From assembly GCF_004193775.1 (NCBI RefSeq), contig NC_041005.1:17951865-18015864 (forward strand): a DNA stretch of 64,000 bases, given 5' to 3'. The translations under genes were made by a program, and so were the position numbers. Below, piece by piece: positions 18,714 through 30,201 of the stretch. The notes under the pieces are model-generated. The model saw only the letters and a program-made list of their open reading frames with translations. It searched no databases and was not told the DNA's origin. Numbering within the stretch: position 1 is the stretch's first letter; every line of letters begins with the position of its first letter. This DNA comes from Glycine soja (Eukaryota > Streptophyta > Magnoliopsida > Fabales > Fabaceae).

Positions 18714-21700
18714 CTATCTTAATCCTGACTGTGTAAATTCTGTTGCACTTTGTGATTTTTTATACTGATCTGTGGGTTTAGTACTTGGGGACTGAACTGG
18801 ACTAGATGCTGAACTAGAAGCTAGAATAGGTATGTCAGTGTTAGACTGAACTGACTGATGATTAGAAGAGGACTGTGCAGAAACAGATGTAGACTGTCCA
18901 ACATCAGGAGAATTGAGATTGTAACATCCCAATTTTTGTAATCTAGATTAAAAAGGATTGTTATTTATAAATAAATAGAGTTTTAGAAAAATGATTAGAT
19001 TTTATAAATAAATAAATAAGGAGATATAATTATTAATTAAAATAATGATTTGAGAGAAAATAAAAAGGGTATTTCATTTATTTGTTTGATAGAAAATAAA
19101 ATAGAGTTTGTTTTTATAAAATAAATAAATAAATAAATATAGAATAAATAATAGGCTGAATACCCTAGGTATAAATAGTTATGTTAAGTCAGGTGCCTTT
19201 TTTTGCCTCATTTTTGTTTTTCCTCTTCTCCTCTCAAAATTCTTTCTTTTTCCCGTAGCCCACCAAACTTGTCTCAGAAAAAAGACGATCTCGGACTCGT
19301 TCACCGTTGGATCGTCGTGAAATTTGAGTACCACGTTCGCAACCCAATTTCGAAATTTCTTACCATTGGGAATTTCAAAATCATATCTGAGGTTAGAGGA
19401 AAACCCTTCGCATTGTAGCATTTTAAATTCCCGCAGAAACCCAAAACTGTCTCGGTAAAATTACGATCCCGGTTTCCTTAACCGTTGGATTTTTATGAAA
19501 TTTGGATATGTTGTTCGAAATTCAGTTGCGCAGACTTCCACTGTTGGGATATTTGAGATAATATTCGCGGAGGGAGAAAAAGGAATCGCATGAAGACAGT
19601 ACAAGTGGAGGTTTCAATCTCTTCTCCGTCTCTCTGACGTTTGGGAATTCTATCGGAGCAGTCGGAGAAATAACTGAATGAATCTCAGGGAACCGCTAGA
19701 GATGTTACTATCGCTGGCTGAAGACACGTGAGTCCGCTCAGAGGTAAGGGATGAGTTATTCACAATTGGGAACTAGTGAGAACATGTGTAGGGATCCTTA
19801 GAGATATCAATTGGAATGAGTTTTGGGGTGTTTTTGCAATTTCATTTTATCCTTATAATTATTATAGTGAATTATATATGTTTGACAGACCAATTGTTGT
19901 GAAATTGATATGCTATTGTATTGAGCGTGAACCCTATAAATTAAGTACTTTTTCTAATTAATATGAATTGATGAAATAAAGTAAAGAGAAATTTAGAAAG
20001 AGATATTGATTTGGTATTTTCTCTTTTTCTTGTTGTTTAAGTTTTTATATATAATTTAAAAAATTAATATCATAATTGAAACTGACCAAAGTGTTCATAT
20101 AATTATTTAGAATTTGTGCATTGAAAGCTTACTTTGAAATTTGTGATTTAATATGATGTATGCTAGTTTATATATAGAGAGGTAGTTATTTATATTAATA
20201 ATTTATGTAAATAATATTGTAGAGTGTTATAGTATGATTCCAAAAATTATTAAGTGTTGGAGTTTGAGAATATTATGGTTAAATTTCATGAACATGTGTA
20301 TGTTGTACCTTATGAATATCATTGGAAATGTTATGAGATGGTTGATGTGATGTTATGAGATGTTAAAGTGTGGACATGATATTCGATTGTGAATAAGTGG
20401 ATGTGTTTAACACTTGATGTTACATTAATTGTATCGTGAGCTATGAATTATACAATAACCCGACCAGTGCTTATGCGCAGTGTTAAAGAGAAAGTGTAAG
20501 TTCCTAGTTAGGAACCAGTGTTAAATTGTAGCGCAATTGTGTTAAACATGTTTGAAACATGAGTGTGAGGTCGTGGTATTGTATAATTCATGAGCAATAT
20601 TTATAAATGAAATATGTGATGAATTGTGGAATAATATGTTGCCTTGAGATTGAGTAAAAGTGTAAAGTAAAACAGGTGTTGAATTGTGAGATACGTGAAA
20701 ACATGTGATGGTGGATTGTGACATTATGAGATGTGAAATTGTGAATGAGTTTTGGCTGTGAATAAGTGTGTGATTAACTCTTGATGTGACATTATTTGTG
20801 TAAGCTGTGAATTGTACAATAACCCGACCAGTGTTATCTTGAGAAAAGTGTAAATGCGCAGTGTTAAAGAGAAAGTGTAGGTTCCTATTTAGGAACCAGT
20901 GTTAAATTGTAGTGCAATATGTTGTACGTGTTTAAGACACGAGTGTGAGGTTGTGAGTATTGTATAATTCACTAGCAGTGTTTATGTGCTAAAATGATTT
21001 TAGGGGTTGGACCTGAATCAGGAGGGAGAGGCCTTGACGGACTCTTCGGAGTGTAGGCCTTGGGGGTCATTGGGTTTGAGTGCTCCTTTAAGCCTATGCT
21101 GATCCCATATGGTTGGAGCATTCTCGCAAAACATCGTGACCCTGACTGGTCTCCCTATGATCTTACTTAGTGAGAGTGACCTGACAAACCCATTGTGTGG
21201 TGTGTCTTGTTATGTACTCCTAAGCGCCCCAGGGTGGTTTTTCACTGACATGGTACCACATTGCATATATGCTTGAGTCTTAGCATAACTGTCTCATGCG
21301 CTTGCTAATTGTTCATTATGAAATTGATGTGTTATTATGTCTTGATCTGAGTGTGTGATTCTTGTGTATTGTGATCGATGATTGAAAGGTGTGATTGATG
21401 ATTGAAAAGTGAATTTTGAATGACAAAGTGATGAAATAATGTGAGATATGCTAAGTAAATTGTATTTGGCTACTATATGTTGTTTTGTTTCTCTCTAGTA
21501 GTTAGGAATGTGATAACTCACTCCCGGTTTGTTGTTTGTGTTTGGATCCTGTGATGATCTTGAACCTTGTGTTCGGGGGAGCAGACGGCTAGGTGAAGTG
21601 CTTAAAGGAACCTTGTGTTGAAGGACGTCGGGACACAATGCTTTGATAGGATGTGACAGTGGGACATAAATTTTATATTAATTGCATAATGTTAGTCTAT

Positions 21701-22830
21701 TTTATTTTATCTCACTGATTTAACAAAATATTTTTGTAAATTTTGACGGCCTTGTTTCGAGCCGAATATATTTTTAATAAGTTTTAATTGATAATAGTGA
21801 AGTGAAGGTGAATCTTTTACCCGTGTGAATTTGGTTACCGATATTTTTTTATATATTTTATTTATTTATATGTCGGGGTAGAGGGTGTCACAGAGATGAC
21901 CGGAAACATAGGAGGTATGAGTTTGAGTGGGTTGACGGGAATTAGAAGTAGGATGTGAAAGATTTGGAGACTGAATGATAGGAATGGAATGAAACTGAAA
22001 AGGAATGGAGGAGGAAGTGGACTGACCGAGAGAAGTAAAAGTTTCAAACAAGTCAGCATAGGGAAACTTGGACTCATTGAAAATGACATCCTTGGAGATA
22101 TAAATTCTGCCTGAAGAAGACATACATTTATACCCTTTATGAGAGGTAGAATAACCCAAGAAAAGGCATTCAGCAGATCTAAAGTCTACCTTGTGATTGT
22201 TGTAGGGTCTACGTAAAGGGAAAGAAGCACATCCAAAGGTTTTGAGAAAAGTATAATATGGAAACTGTTGGAACAACATATGATAGGTTACTAAAAAATT
22301 TAGTGATGTTGTGGGTAGTCTGTTTATAAGATAGACAGTTGTGCAAAAGGCAACATCCCAAAATTTAAGTGGTAAGGAAGCATGATGCAGTGATGACCAA
22401 GTTCTACAATATGACTGTGTTTTCATTCAACAACCTCATTTTTATGATGAGTGTGAGGACAAATTAGCCTATGTTGAATGCCACAGCTAGCTGAAAAGGA
22501 TGTAAATGGCCTAAACTCTCCTCCCCAATCAGTTTGAAGACTTTTAATTTTGAAATTAAACTGTAATTCTGCCATACCCTTGAACTTTTGAAAAATGTTG
22601 AGGATTTCATATTTACTTTTAAGAAGATAAATCCAAGTGAAACGAGAATAAGCACCAACAAAAGTTATATAATAGAAAAATCCATTAGTTGAAGAGACAT
22701 GAGAGGGTCCTCATAGATTACTATAAACCAAATCAAGAGAAGTATAGATAGATTCAGAAGAAGAAGGAAGTCTGTGAGACTTTCTACTCTTTTTCTCATC
22801 TCTTCCAGCCTTTCCATCCTCGTCTGCACC
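18714..22830 (-). pseudogene. Ty1/copia integrase-region relic, split by a solo LTR
   Basis: Read on the minus strand, about 22830 to 21893 encodes the integrase core of a copia element. Recognisable pieces are FTWIYLLK, RLPTTSLNFL, FLKTFGCASFPLRRPYN, CLFLGYSTSHKGYKC and ISKDVIFNESKFPY. The Ser/Pro-rich linker before reverse transcriptase starts near 21950, is cut at 21892/21893, and resumes at 18919 to run down to a stop at 18714. Frameshifts and stops lie near 22427-22470 and 22700. Gag, protease, reverse transcriptase and LTRs are missing. The interrupting solo LTR and its duplicated GAGAT prove the order of events. Confidence 0.85.
18920..21892 (+). mobile_element. Solo LTR (2973 bp), long-LTR family copy 1
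   Basis: It starts TGTAACATCCC and ends GGTGTCACA, and is flanked by a perfect 5-bp duplication GAGAT (18915-18919 and 21893-21897) inside the copia relic. There is no internal coding domain, primer site or second LTR, so it is a solo LTR. Two further copies occur at 55085-57737 (inverted) and 58412-61131. All three share a block near the 3' side (here about 21005-21260: GGACCTGAATCAG, ACTCTTCGGAGTGTAGGCCT, ATGGTTGGAGCATTCTCGC). A segment of about 364 bp is duplicated in tandem: AACCCGACCAGTG occurs at 20457 and 20821. Small frames inside are not genes. Confidence 0.9.
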
Positions 22831-23303
22831 ATACAAAACTAGTTGCTTACAGTAAGAGTAATCTCTATTCTCTTTGAATATAAAATATAGAAAATAAAAG
22901 ATAAATCTTGAGTGCTGCAGATGCGCAGAACATCTACCCTAAACCCATGTCCTTGTCCTCTCACCTACATAGGTCCTTGCTTTCCTTGCCATCTGCCACA
23001 TTTATAGGTACTAGGTAATTATAGAACAAATTACACCTTTTGCCTACATGAGAGATTGATTCTCTGCTACCCCATCCATTTCTCCTAGTAAACAACCAAC
23101 ATACGGTTCAATGTCTATCATATAAACTACAGAGTAAATATTTATGAAGTTTATGAAGATTCATATTCATATTTATTGTATAAGTGGTTGCAAAGATCGA
23201 GTCATTAATCATTATGCACACAGAGTTAAATATAAGTTTTGTCCCTTGATGTGTTTGCATTAGAGGCATTGCCTGGAGATGGAACTTTGATAGAGACATA
23301 CCT
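22831..23303. other. Spacer, no gene seen
   Basis: I see no recognisable feature between the copia relic and the CACTA end. The intron side of the exon-like fragment described next lies at its right edge. Confidence 0.3.
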
Positions 23304-23392
23304 TCAGCCAATTGGTTCAACACTTGCTGTACAAGAGAAGTATGTTGCAAGTCTTTTGGTAGATAATCCAAAACCGATGTTACCATATTCAT
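23304..23392 (-). pseudogene. Unrecognised exon-like fragment in CACTA end
   Basis: On the minus strand an open frame reads MNMVTSVLDYLPKDLQHTSL and continues VQQVLNQLAEG. It ends at a donor-like GTATGTCTC. It lies immediately inside the CACTA subterminal repeats. This could be the last exon side of a transposon gene or a captured host exon. I do not recognise the protein. Confidence 0.35.
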
Positions 23393-23581
23393 CTTAACAT
23401 CATGTTAACATCGGTTTTTTAAATAACCGATGTTAACATGAAGTAGTTAACATCGATTTTGCTAAAACCGATGTTAAGTAACTCCATTTAATTACAAAAA
23501 TGTCACCGCGCTTTCGTTAACATCGGTTTCGCAATAACCGATGTTAATGGAGAGATGTAGAAAGCCTTTTTTTTAGTAGTG
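23393..23581. mobile_element. CACTA terminus with hairpin subterminal repeats
   Basis: The plus strand ends TTTTTTTTAGTAGTG at 23581, the complement of CACTACTAAAAAAAA, a typical CACTA end. Inside it lie three near-perfect inverted pairs of AACATCGGTT and AACCGATGTT, at about 23403-23437, 23448-23478 and 23516-23547. Such arrays are the binding sites of TNPA-type proteins in the superfamily. The opposite terminus was not found. The neighbour at 23582 matches the dispersed repeat at 1084. Confidence 0.8.
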
Positions 23582-23870
23582 AAGGTCAAGTGCTCCATCA
23601 GTTCTGAAGTTGAAAAGTCAAATATTGAATGACTACTAATGGGTGGTCATGACTACTAATTGGTGATAATGACTACTAAATAGATTCTTGATGGTAGAAT
23701 ACTTATATATAGCACATGTGTTTGGTCCCTGAGTTTACATATTTTATTTTCGTCTGATAAACCATCTACAGAGAGAGTGGGAGCTTGGAATAACCAAAAT
23801 AAAATAGTTCTTTCATGACAATAACAGGAGGTATATTTTCATTTTGTTTTCCGCATTTGTTAATGACCTA
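23582..23870. repeat. Dispersed repeat, copy B
   Basis: This matches 1084-1245 in the same orientation, with extra sequence in the middle. It begins directly at the CACTA terminus, so that transposon probably inserted at the edge of, or inside, this repeat. Confidence 0.55.
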
Positions 23871-24051
23871 AGTTTCATTTTGTAGTTTGTAACATTACAC
23901 GTTTTATATTTATATTTTAGTCTAACGAGAATTTGTCATCCCTATTGCTGGTACTCTAGATTGAGAAGAAAGTGTAACCTCATCTTTTATTTTCTTGTTT
24001 TATCACCATTACAATCTAAAAATTACTCTTTATTTTTCTTTAACATCATTG

Positions 24052-24425
24052 TGTTGGAAATAAGGCTTTTTATGTTTAGGAAAAGTGTTTAGGAATATTG
24101 GAGACTTTGAATAGAAACTTGATAGAAAGGAGAATTCTTTATGGAGGAGAGAACTTTGTATTTTTGCTTGATACAAATGTGTAGGATTACATCTCTATTT
24201 ATACTACTCTAAGGAGAACTCTAGACACACTAATTCTAGAGAGTTCTCAACTCTAGAGATCCAAAGAGTATTCTAGAGAATATTACAACCATAAGAAATA
24301 TCTAGACACTCCAAACACTACAAGAATTCTCTAGAAACATGACTCATAATTACTTAAGTCCAAAATAACTAAGTCCAAGGAACCAAATAATTAATTTAGG
24401 CCCAAATCAAGTTTATATTTCAACA
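24052..24425 (-). repeat. 3' LTR of the copia element
   Basis: TG...CA ends, 374 bp, with A/T-rich polyadenylation-type sequence. It differs from the other LTR at 5 positions, near 24257, 24343, 24359, 24400 and 24411. Confidence 0.97.
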
Positions 24426-24436
24426 TCCCCCCTTAA
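24426..24436 (-). other. Polypurine tract
   Basis: On the minus strand the sequence next to the 3' LTR reads TTTAAGGGGGGA, the polypurine tract that primes plus-strand DNA synthesis. It overlaps the last codons of the polyprotein. Confidence 0.85.
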
Positions 24437-27400
24437 ACTTGATTTGTGACTCCAAGCATACTCCTTAGCTTTACGAAAGTTTCCAACTTGAGTGTCTTTG
24501 TGAAAATGTCGGCAGCTTGATCTTGAGACATCACATACTTCAACTTTACCTCCTTCTTCTCAATGCATTTTCTTATGAAGTGGTAACGGGTGTCGATGTG
24601 CTTTCTTCTTTCATGAAAGACTGGATTCTTTGCCAAAGCGAGTGCTGATTTATTGTCAACACATATTTCCATAGGTTCTTCTTGTGGCATTTTTAACTTT
24701 TTCAACAAGTTCCTTAGCCAAATTGCATGACAAACGCATGATGTGGCAGCGACATACTCGGCTTCACAAGTTGATAGTGTGACTATTGGTTGCTTCTTTG
24801 ACATCCAAGTGAAAGCAGTATCTCCCATAAAGAACACAAAACCAGTAGTGCTCTTTCTATCATCCAAGTCTCCACTCCAATCGCTATCACTATAGCCAAC
24901 AATGTCATAATTGTTAGAAGAGTAATAGTGCAAGCCAAAGTTTGTTGTACCTTTGATGTATCGAAGGATTCTCTTTGCCGCCTTGAAGTGAGTTGTGGTT
25001 GGAGCTTCCATGTAGCGACTTACTACTCCTACAACATAGAGAATATCCGGCCTTGTACATGTCAAGTAACGTAAACTTCCAACCAAACTTTTGTAAAGAG
25101 TTGGATCCACATTCTCTCCTTTTTCATGCTTGCTCAACTTGCTGCCACATTCCATCGGGGTGCCAACTGGATTGGCATCATCCATCTTGAACTTCTTAAG
25201 GACTTCTTTGGCATAGCCTTCTTGGATGATGAAAATTCCTTTGTCTTCTTGTTTTACTTCGATGCCGAGATAATATGCCATGAGCCCCATATCCGTCATC
25301 TCAAATTCATTTGACATATCTTTCTTGAACTCTTCGAACATGCTTGGATTGTTCCCTGTAAAGATCAAGTCATCTACATATAAACACACAATCAAAATAT
25401 CTCCACTTTGCGCTTTGATATAGAGTGCATGCTCATATGGACACTTGATGAAGTTCTTGTCTTGAAAGTACTTGTCGATTCGAACATTCCAAGCTCTCGG
25501 TGCTTGCTTGAGACCGTACAACGCCTTCTTCAACTTCAAGACTTTTCCTTCTTGCCCTTTTACTTCATAGCCCAGTGGTTGCTCAATATAGACTTCTTCT
25601 TCGAGAAAACCATTCAAGAAGGCTGACTTCACATCCATTTGATAGATCTTCCATTTATTTTGGGCTGCCAAAGAAATGATCAGTCTAATAGTTTCAAGAC
25701 GAGCAACAGGAGCAAATACCTCATCATAGTCAATTCCTTGTCTTTGACTATAGCCTTTAGACACCAATCTTGCTTTGTATCTCTCCACATCTCCTTTAGC
25801 ATTCTTCTTTGCCTTGTACACCCATCTTACTCTGATTGCTTTATGTCCTCGTGGAAGTGTAGTAAGTTCCCATGTATCATTCTTCGTGATTGACTTGATT
25901 TCTTTGTCCATGGCGTCTTTCCACTTTATGTTTTCCGCCGCTTCTTGATAGTTTAGAGGCTCACAATCACCAAAAAGACAAAAGAGGTTAATGTCGTTTA
26001 GGTTTTTGGTTACCTCATAAATCTCTTCAATGCTCCTTAGTCGCGGTGTCCTCTCACTTGAACTTGTTTCATCCAGCCTTGGTGTCGGTGAGGCAGGTGG
26101 TGTAATATGTTCCTCTATGATTGGTTGTTTAATTTCATCATCTTCTTCAAAATAAGGAAGAAAATCATACTTATCTTCTTGAACACTCCAATCCCAACAA
26201 TCTTCTTCGTCGAACTCCACGTCGCGACTTATGACGATCTTTCTACTATTTGGATTATAGAGCTTGTACCCCTTGGATCTTGAGTCGTAACCCACAAACA
26301 CGTACTTCTCACTTTTATCATCGAGTTTTGTCCTCTTTTCGTCTGGAACATGGGTATAGGCAATGCTTCCAAACACTTTGAGGTGAGAGATCCCGGGCTT
26401 CCTTCCACTCCATGCTTCTTGTGGTGTCTTCTCATGCACGCTTCTTGTTGGGGAACGGTTTGTTAGGTAAACTGCACATGCCACTGCTTCAGCCCAAAAC
26501 TCCTTCGGCATCTTCTTGCTCTTGAGCATGCTTCGCACCATGTTAAGTATGGTCCGATTCTTTCTCTCTGCTACTCCATTTTGTTATGGCGATCTTGGCA
26601 CTGTCAGTGGGCGACGGATTCCATGGTCTTCACAATATTTGTTGAACTTATTTGAAGTGAACTCTCCTCCTCGATCAGATCTCATGGCCTTGATGGAAAG
26701 ACCACTTTCTTTCTCCACGAGGGCTTTGAACTTCTTAAAGTTTTCAAACACTTCTGATTTCTCCTTCAAGAAATAAACCCAGGTTTTCCTGGAATAATCA
26801 TCAATAAAGAGGAGAAAGTACTTATTCTTACCAAATGAATTGGGTTTGATTGGTCCACAGACATCGGTGTGTATGAGCTCTAGCGGCTTTGTTGCTCTTG
26901 TTGTTGATTCCTTTGGAAAACTTTTATGAAATTGCTTCCCAATTAGACATCCTTCGCAAAGTTGGTCTGGGTGGTTGATGCTAGGCAAGCCTCTCACCAT
27001 CTCCTTCTTCGCTAAACATTCTAGACCATCGAAGTTAAGGTGCCCGAACCGTAGATGCCATAGCCACGAAGAGTCGGTATAGCAAGCCTTGAGACACTTT
27101 GCCACATCATTTTGAATGTTCAAGAGGAACATTCTATTCTTTGACATAGGCACTTTAGCAATCAAGTTATGTCTACAATCTCTTAAGAAAAGATTATGTT
27201 CTTTCAAATGGATGTCATAGCCTTTCTTTAATAATTGTCCCAAGCTCAAAATATTATTCTTCATGTTAGGCACATAGTAGACATTGGATATGAATTGATG
27301 ACTCCCATTCTTCAAACGTATGAGAATTTTACCTTTGCCTTTGACTGGTATCTTTGAGTCGTCTCCAAATGAGACATCACCAGTTGCCGCTTCATTGATC

Positions 27401-28479
27401 TCCACGAACATGCTTTGATCGCCGCACATGTGGTTGCTTGCGCTGGTGTCGAGGTACCACTTGTTTCTTTTCTCTTCAAATTTGTTTTGGCACGCGAGTA
27501 GCAAAGTTTCTTCTTCTCCGCCTTTTTCTTCTACAAAGTTAGCTTTCTCTTCAACCTTCTTCGAGAATCTACACTCGGATGCGTAGTGACCAATCTTGTT
27601 GCAATTGAAGCACTTGATTTTTGATTTGTCATACCTCGACCATGAATTTCCTCTTCCACGACCTCTTGTTACTTGTGGATTCCAACTTCTTTCTCCATTG
27701 TTGAATTTGTTGGAGTGGTTGTTGTAACCACCTCTTCCTTCTCCTCCATGTCCTCGTCCACGTCCACGATCTTGGCCGCGACCTCGTCCTCTTTGGCTCT
27801 TGTAATTTGCATAGTTTTCTTCCTTTACGTTGAGTTGTAGTAGTTGCTCCGTAGCCTCCTTTTGTTTAATTTTTCTCTTTTGTTTTTCTTCGTATGCTTG
27901 TAAAGAACCCATGAGTTGCTCAATAGTCATGGTCTTTAAATCCTTGTTTTCTTCAATGTTGGTAACAATGAAGTCAAAACTTGGATTTAAAGTTCGAAGT
28001 ATTTTTTCCATGACATTCACCTCATCAACATCTTCACCATTTCTTTTAAGTTGATTGACTACGGTCAATACTCGAGAAAAATAATCAGAAATTGACTCAG
28101 ACTCCTCCATAAACAAACGCTCAAAGTCACCTCTAAGAGTTTGAAGACGAATCTTTTTTACCTGCTCAACTCCTTTGTTGCAAGTTTGAAGCTTATCCCA
28201 TGCTTCTTTGGCCGTCGTTGCATTAGATATCTTCTCAAATGTATCTTCATCCACCAATTGATAAATGAGAAAGAGAGCTTTCTTGTCTCTCTTTCTTGAC
28301 TCCTTCAACGTCTCCTTTACACCTTGACTTAGCGAGGCTTCATCTTGCTCCTCGAAGCCATTCTCTACGATATCCCACACATCTTGAGCTCCTAGTAGCG
28401 CCTTCATCTTGTTACTCCAATTATCATAGTTGTTCTTTGTGAGCATCGGCATTTGGAAAGGAAAACCTCCATTCGCCAT
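24433..28479 (-). pseudogene. Copia gag-pol polyprotein with one premature stop
   Basis: One frame of 1348 codons runs from ATG at 28477-28479 (MANGGFPFQM) to the stop at 24433. Gag comes first, followed by a Gly/Arg-rich stretch and the zinc knuckle CFNCNKIGHYASEC near 27580-27620. Protease has WYLDTSASNHMCG. Integrase has WHLRFGHL, CEGCLIGKQ, HTDVCGP, FIDDYSRKTWVYF and SDRGGEF. Reverse transcriptase has [21 protein letters not shown] and YVDDLIFTG. RNase H has [21 protein letters not shown] and [13 protein letters not shown]. The only lesion I see is TAA at 26584-26586, in integrase just after TVPRSP, where the family has glutamine (CAA). Every catalytic motif I checked is present. Confidence 0.95.
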
Positions 28480-28496
28480 CTTTTGAGGATCTTGAA

Positions 28497-28508
28497 GCTC
28501 TGATACCA
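28497..28508 (-). other. Primer binding site (initiator methionine tRNA)
   Basis: On the minus strand TGGTATCAGAGC lies three bases inside the 5' LTR. It is complementary to the 3' end of plant initiator tRNA-Met, the usual primer of copia elements. Confidence 0.92.
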
Positions 28509-28511
28509 ATT

Positions 28512-28885
28512 TGTTGGAAATAAGGCTTTTTATGTTTAGGAAAAGTGTTTAGGAATATTGGAGACTTTGAATAGAAACTTGATAGAAAGGAGAATTCTTT
28601 ATGGAGGAGAGAACTTTGTATTTTTGCTTGATACAAATGTGTAGGATTACATCTCTATTTATACTACTCTAAGGAGAACTCTAGACACACTAATTCTAGA
28701 GAGTTCTCAACTCTAGAAATCCAAAGAGTATTCTAGAGAATATTACAACCATAAGAAATATCTAGACACTCCAAACACTACAAGAATTCTCTAGAAACAT
28801 GACCCATAATTACTTAAGCCCAAAATAACTAAGTCCAAGGAACCAAATAATTAATTTAGACCCAAATCAAATTTATATTTCAACA
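28512..28885 (-). repeat. 5' LTR of the copia element
   Basis: This is the 374-bp partner of 24052-24425. On the minus strand a TATAAATA-type sequence lies near 28658, a likely core promoter for the genomic RNA. Confidence 0.97.
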
Positions 28886-28890
28886 CATTG

Positions 28891-29039
28891 CTCGTAGTGT
28901 AGACATTCTCACCGTTCAACAAGTTCCTTACTTTTTCTCCATGTTTGTTCTTCGTTTTTAGTTTGTTTTATCACATTCTTTTTGAACAAATAATCACATT
29001 CTAAATTAATTTGTGGCCTTTTATATGTATATGCCAAGC
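28891..29039. other. Spacer, no gene seen
   Basis: Short host-type sequence between the copia target duplication and the next gene-like region. Confidence 0.3.
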
Positions 29040-30201
29040 CTTCAGCTATGGAAAGTATAAATTGGAAACCACCTTAGCCACCAAGGTCTCAGATACAAAG
29101 AAAGTTTACTGAAAAATTAACTGAGGATGAAAAAACAGCACTTCAAGCTCTTGAGAGCATGAAACAAGAAAAAGGTAAGCAAGAAAATCTTTATACAACC
29201 AGGAAATACAAACAATCAGCGGTGGACCTACATTGTAGCCAGGGTGTGCAAATACGTCATCCCATTTTCAGAGAATCACATGTAAATATCTTAATTTTTT
29301 ATATTTTGCATTTCCTAAGTTGTATATTTGAGTCCACTATCCACAATTTCTCAATGATTTCTATATATAATAGTTATTATAATTTTTATTTTATTTTTTA
29401 AATAGACCAGTGTCACTGCAGCAAAGTCCTGGACTAGCCACTGCAAACAATCGCAAGAATTTGTTGAAGGGTCATCATCCTCATCAAGTTACAAAATGAA
29501 TGTTGCTTGAACAGTACTGGATCAGGAAGACACTAAAAAGAATTGCAAACAACATAAGCGATGGCCTCAAGTGGAATGAAAATTTACTCAAGAATTCACA
29601 AGGCTTCTAGTTCTTGAGTATGAAACAAGAAAAAGATTGGCATGAAAATCTTTTCGCCAACAAGAAATGTAAACAAGCAATGATGGACCTACATTTCAAC
29701 AAGGATGTACAAATGCAAGCCCTCATTATAAGAAAATTATATATAAATATTTTTATTCTTTATATTTTACACCCATAATTTTATATATGTGGATTCATTA
29801 TCCTCAATTTCTCACTCATTTTAATAATATTTATATATTTTAAATAGACTACTCCTACTTAATTGTGGTCCTGGATTTGCCATTGCGAACAATCCCAAGA
29901 ATTTGCTGAAGGAAAATCATCATCATCATTACCAGCACAGGGGGAAGATTATAAAGTTGCAGAAACACTCATTTCTTTGGTCACAACAAATCAAGAGGAG
30001 AAACATAAATCATCGATAAATAATTATTCATATTTGCCACCGATCGAGAACCTGAGAGAGTACATTTTGGAGTGTGCCAAGCCTCTTAAGAAGCTATTGA
30101 CAAATAGTGATCTTCAAGCAAACCTTAATAGACTTAATCTTGTTGGGGAAGAAGCCCTTTCACACATTCACAGATATGAACAAGAGAATAAGTTTCAATG
30201 A
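29040..30201 (+). pseudogene. Unrecognised gene-like region with tandem exon duplication
   Basis: Two blocks, about 29109-29465 and 29565-29910, resemble each other along their length. Each has GTATGAAACAAGAAAAAG or a close variant, then GTGGACCTACATT or ATGGACCTACATT, an AT-rich intron-like part, and an exon-like part with AATTTG(T/C)TGAAGG. The second block leads into an open frame ending at 30201 with LREYILECAKPLKKLL and NRLNLVGEEALSHIHRYEQ, which looks like real helical protein. The first block has stops in every reading I tried. I do not know the family. A functional gene using only the second block cannot be excluded. Confidence 0.45.

Larger units (their letters stand above)
24052..28885 (-). 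mobile_element. Complete Ty1/copia retrotransposon
   Basis: The 374-bp LTRs at 24052-24425 and 28512-28885 begin TGTTGGAAATAAGG and end TTTCAACA. I count 5 differences between them (about 1.3%), all transitions. A perfect CATTG duplication flanks the element (24047-24051 and 28886-28890). A primer binding site and polypurine tract are present, and the polyprotein frame has a single stop. It is the youngest full element in the window. On the usual plant rate of 1.3e-8 per site per year the LTRs diverged about half a million years ago (inference). Confidence 0.97.

Noticed and set aside
18641..18736. Repeat of AATCCTGAC(C/T)GTGTAA as a target duplication of the copia relic
   Set aside because: Sixteen bases is too long for a copia duplication, and the relic has no LTR ends there.
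20542..20724. Open frame on the minus strand in solo LTR copy 1
   Set aside because: Located inside an LTR with no homology to retroelement or host proteins.
24993..25893. Plus-strand frames within the copia polyprotein
   Set aside because: They are antisense shadows of the reverse transcriptase and RNase H frame.
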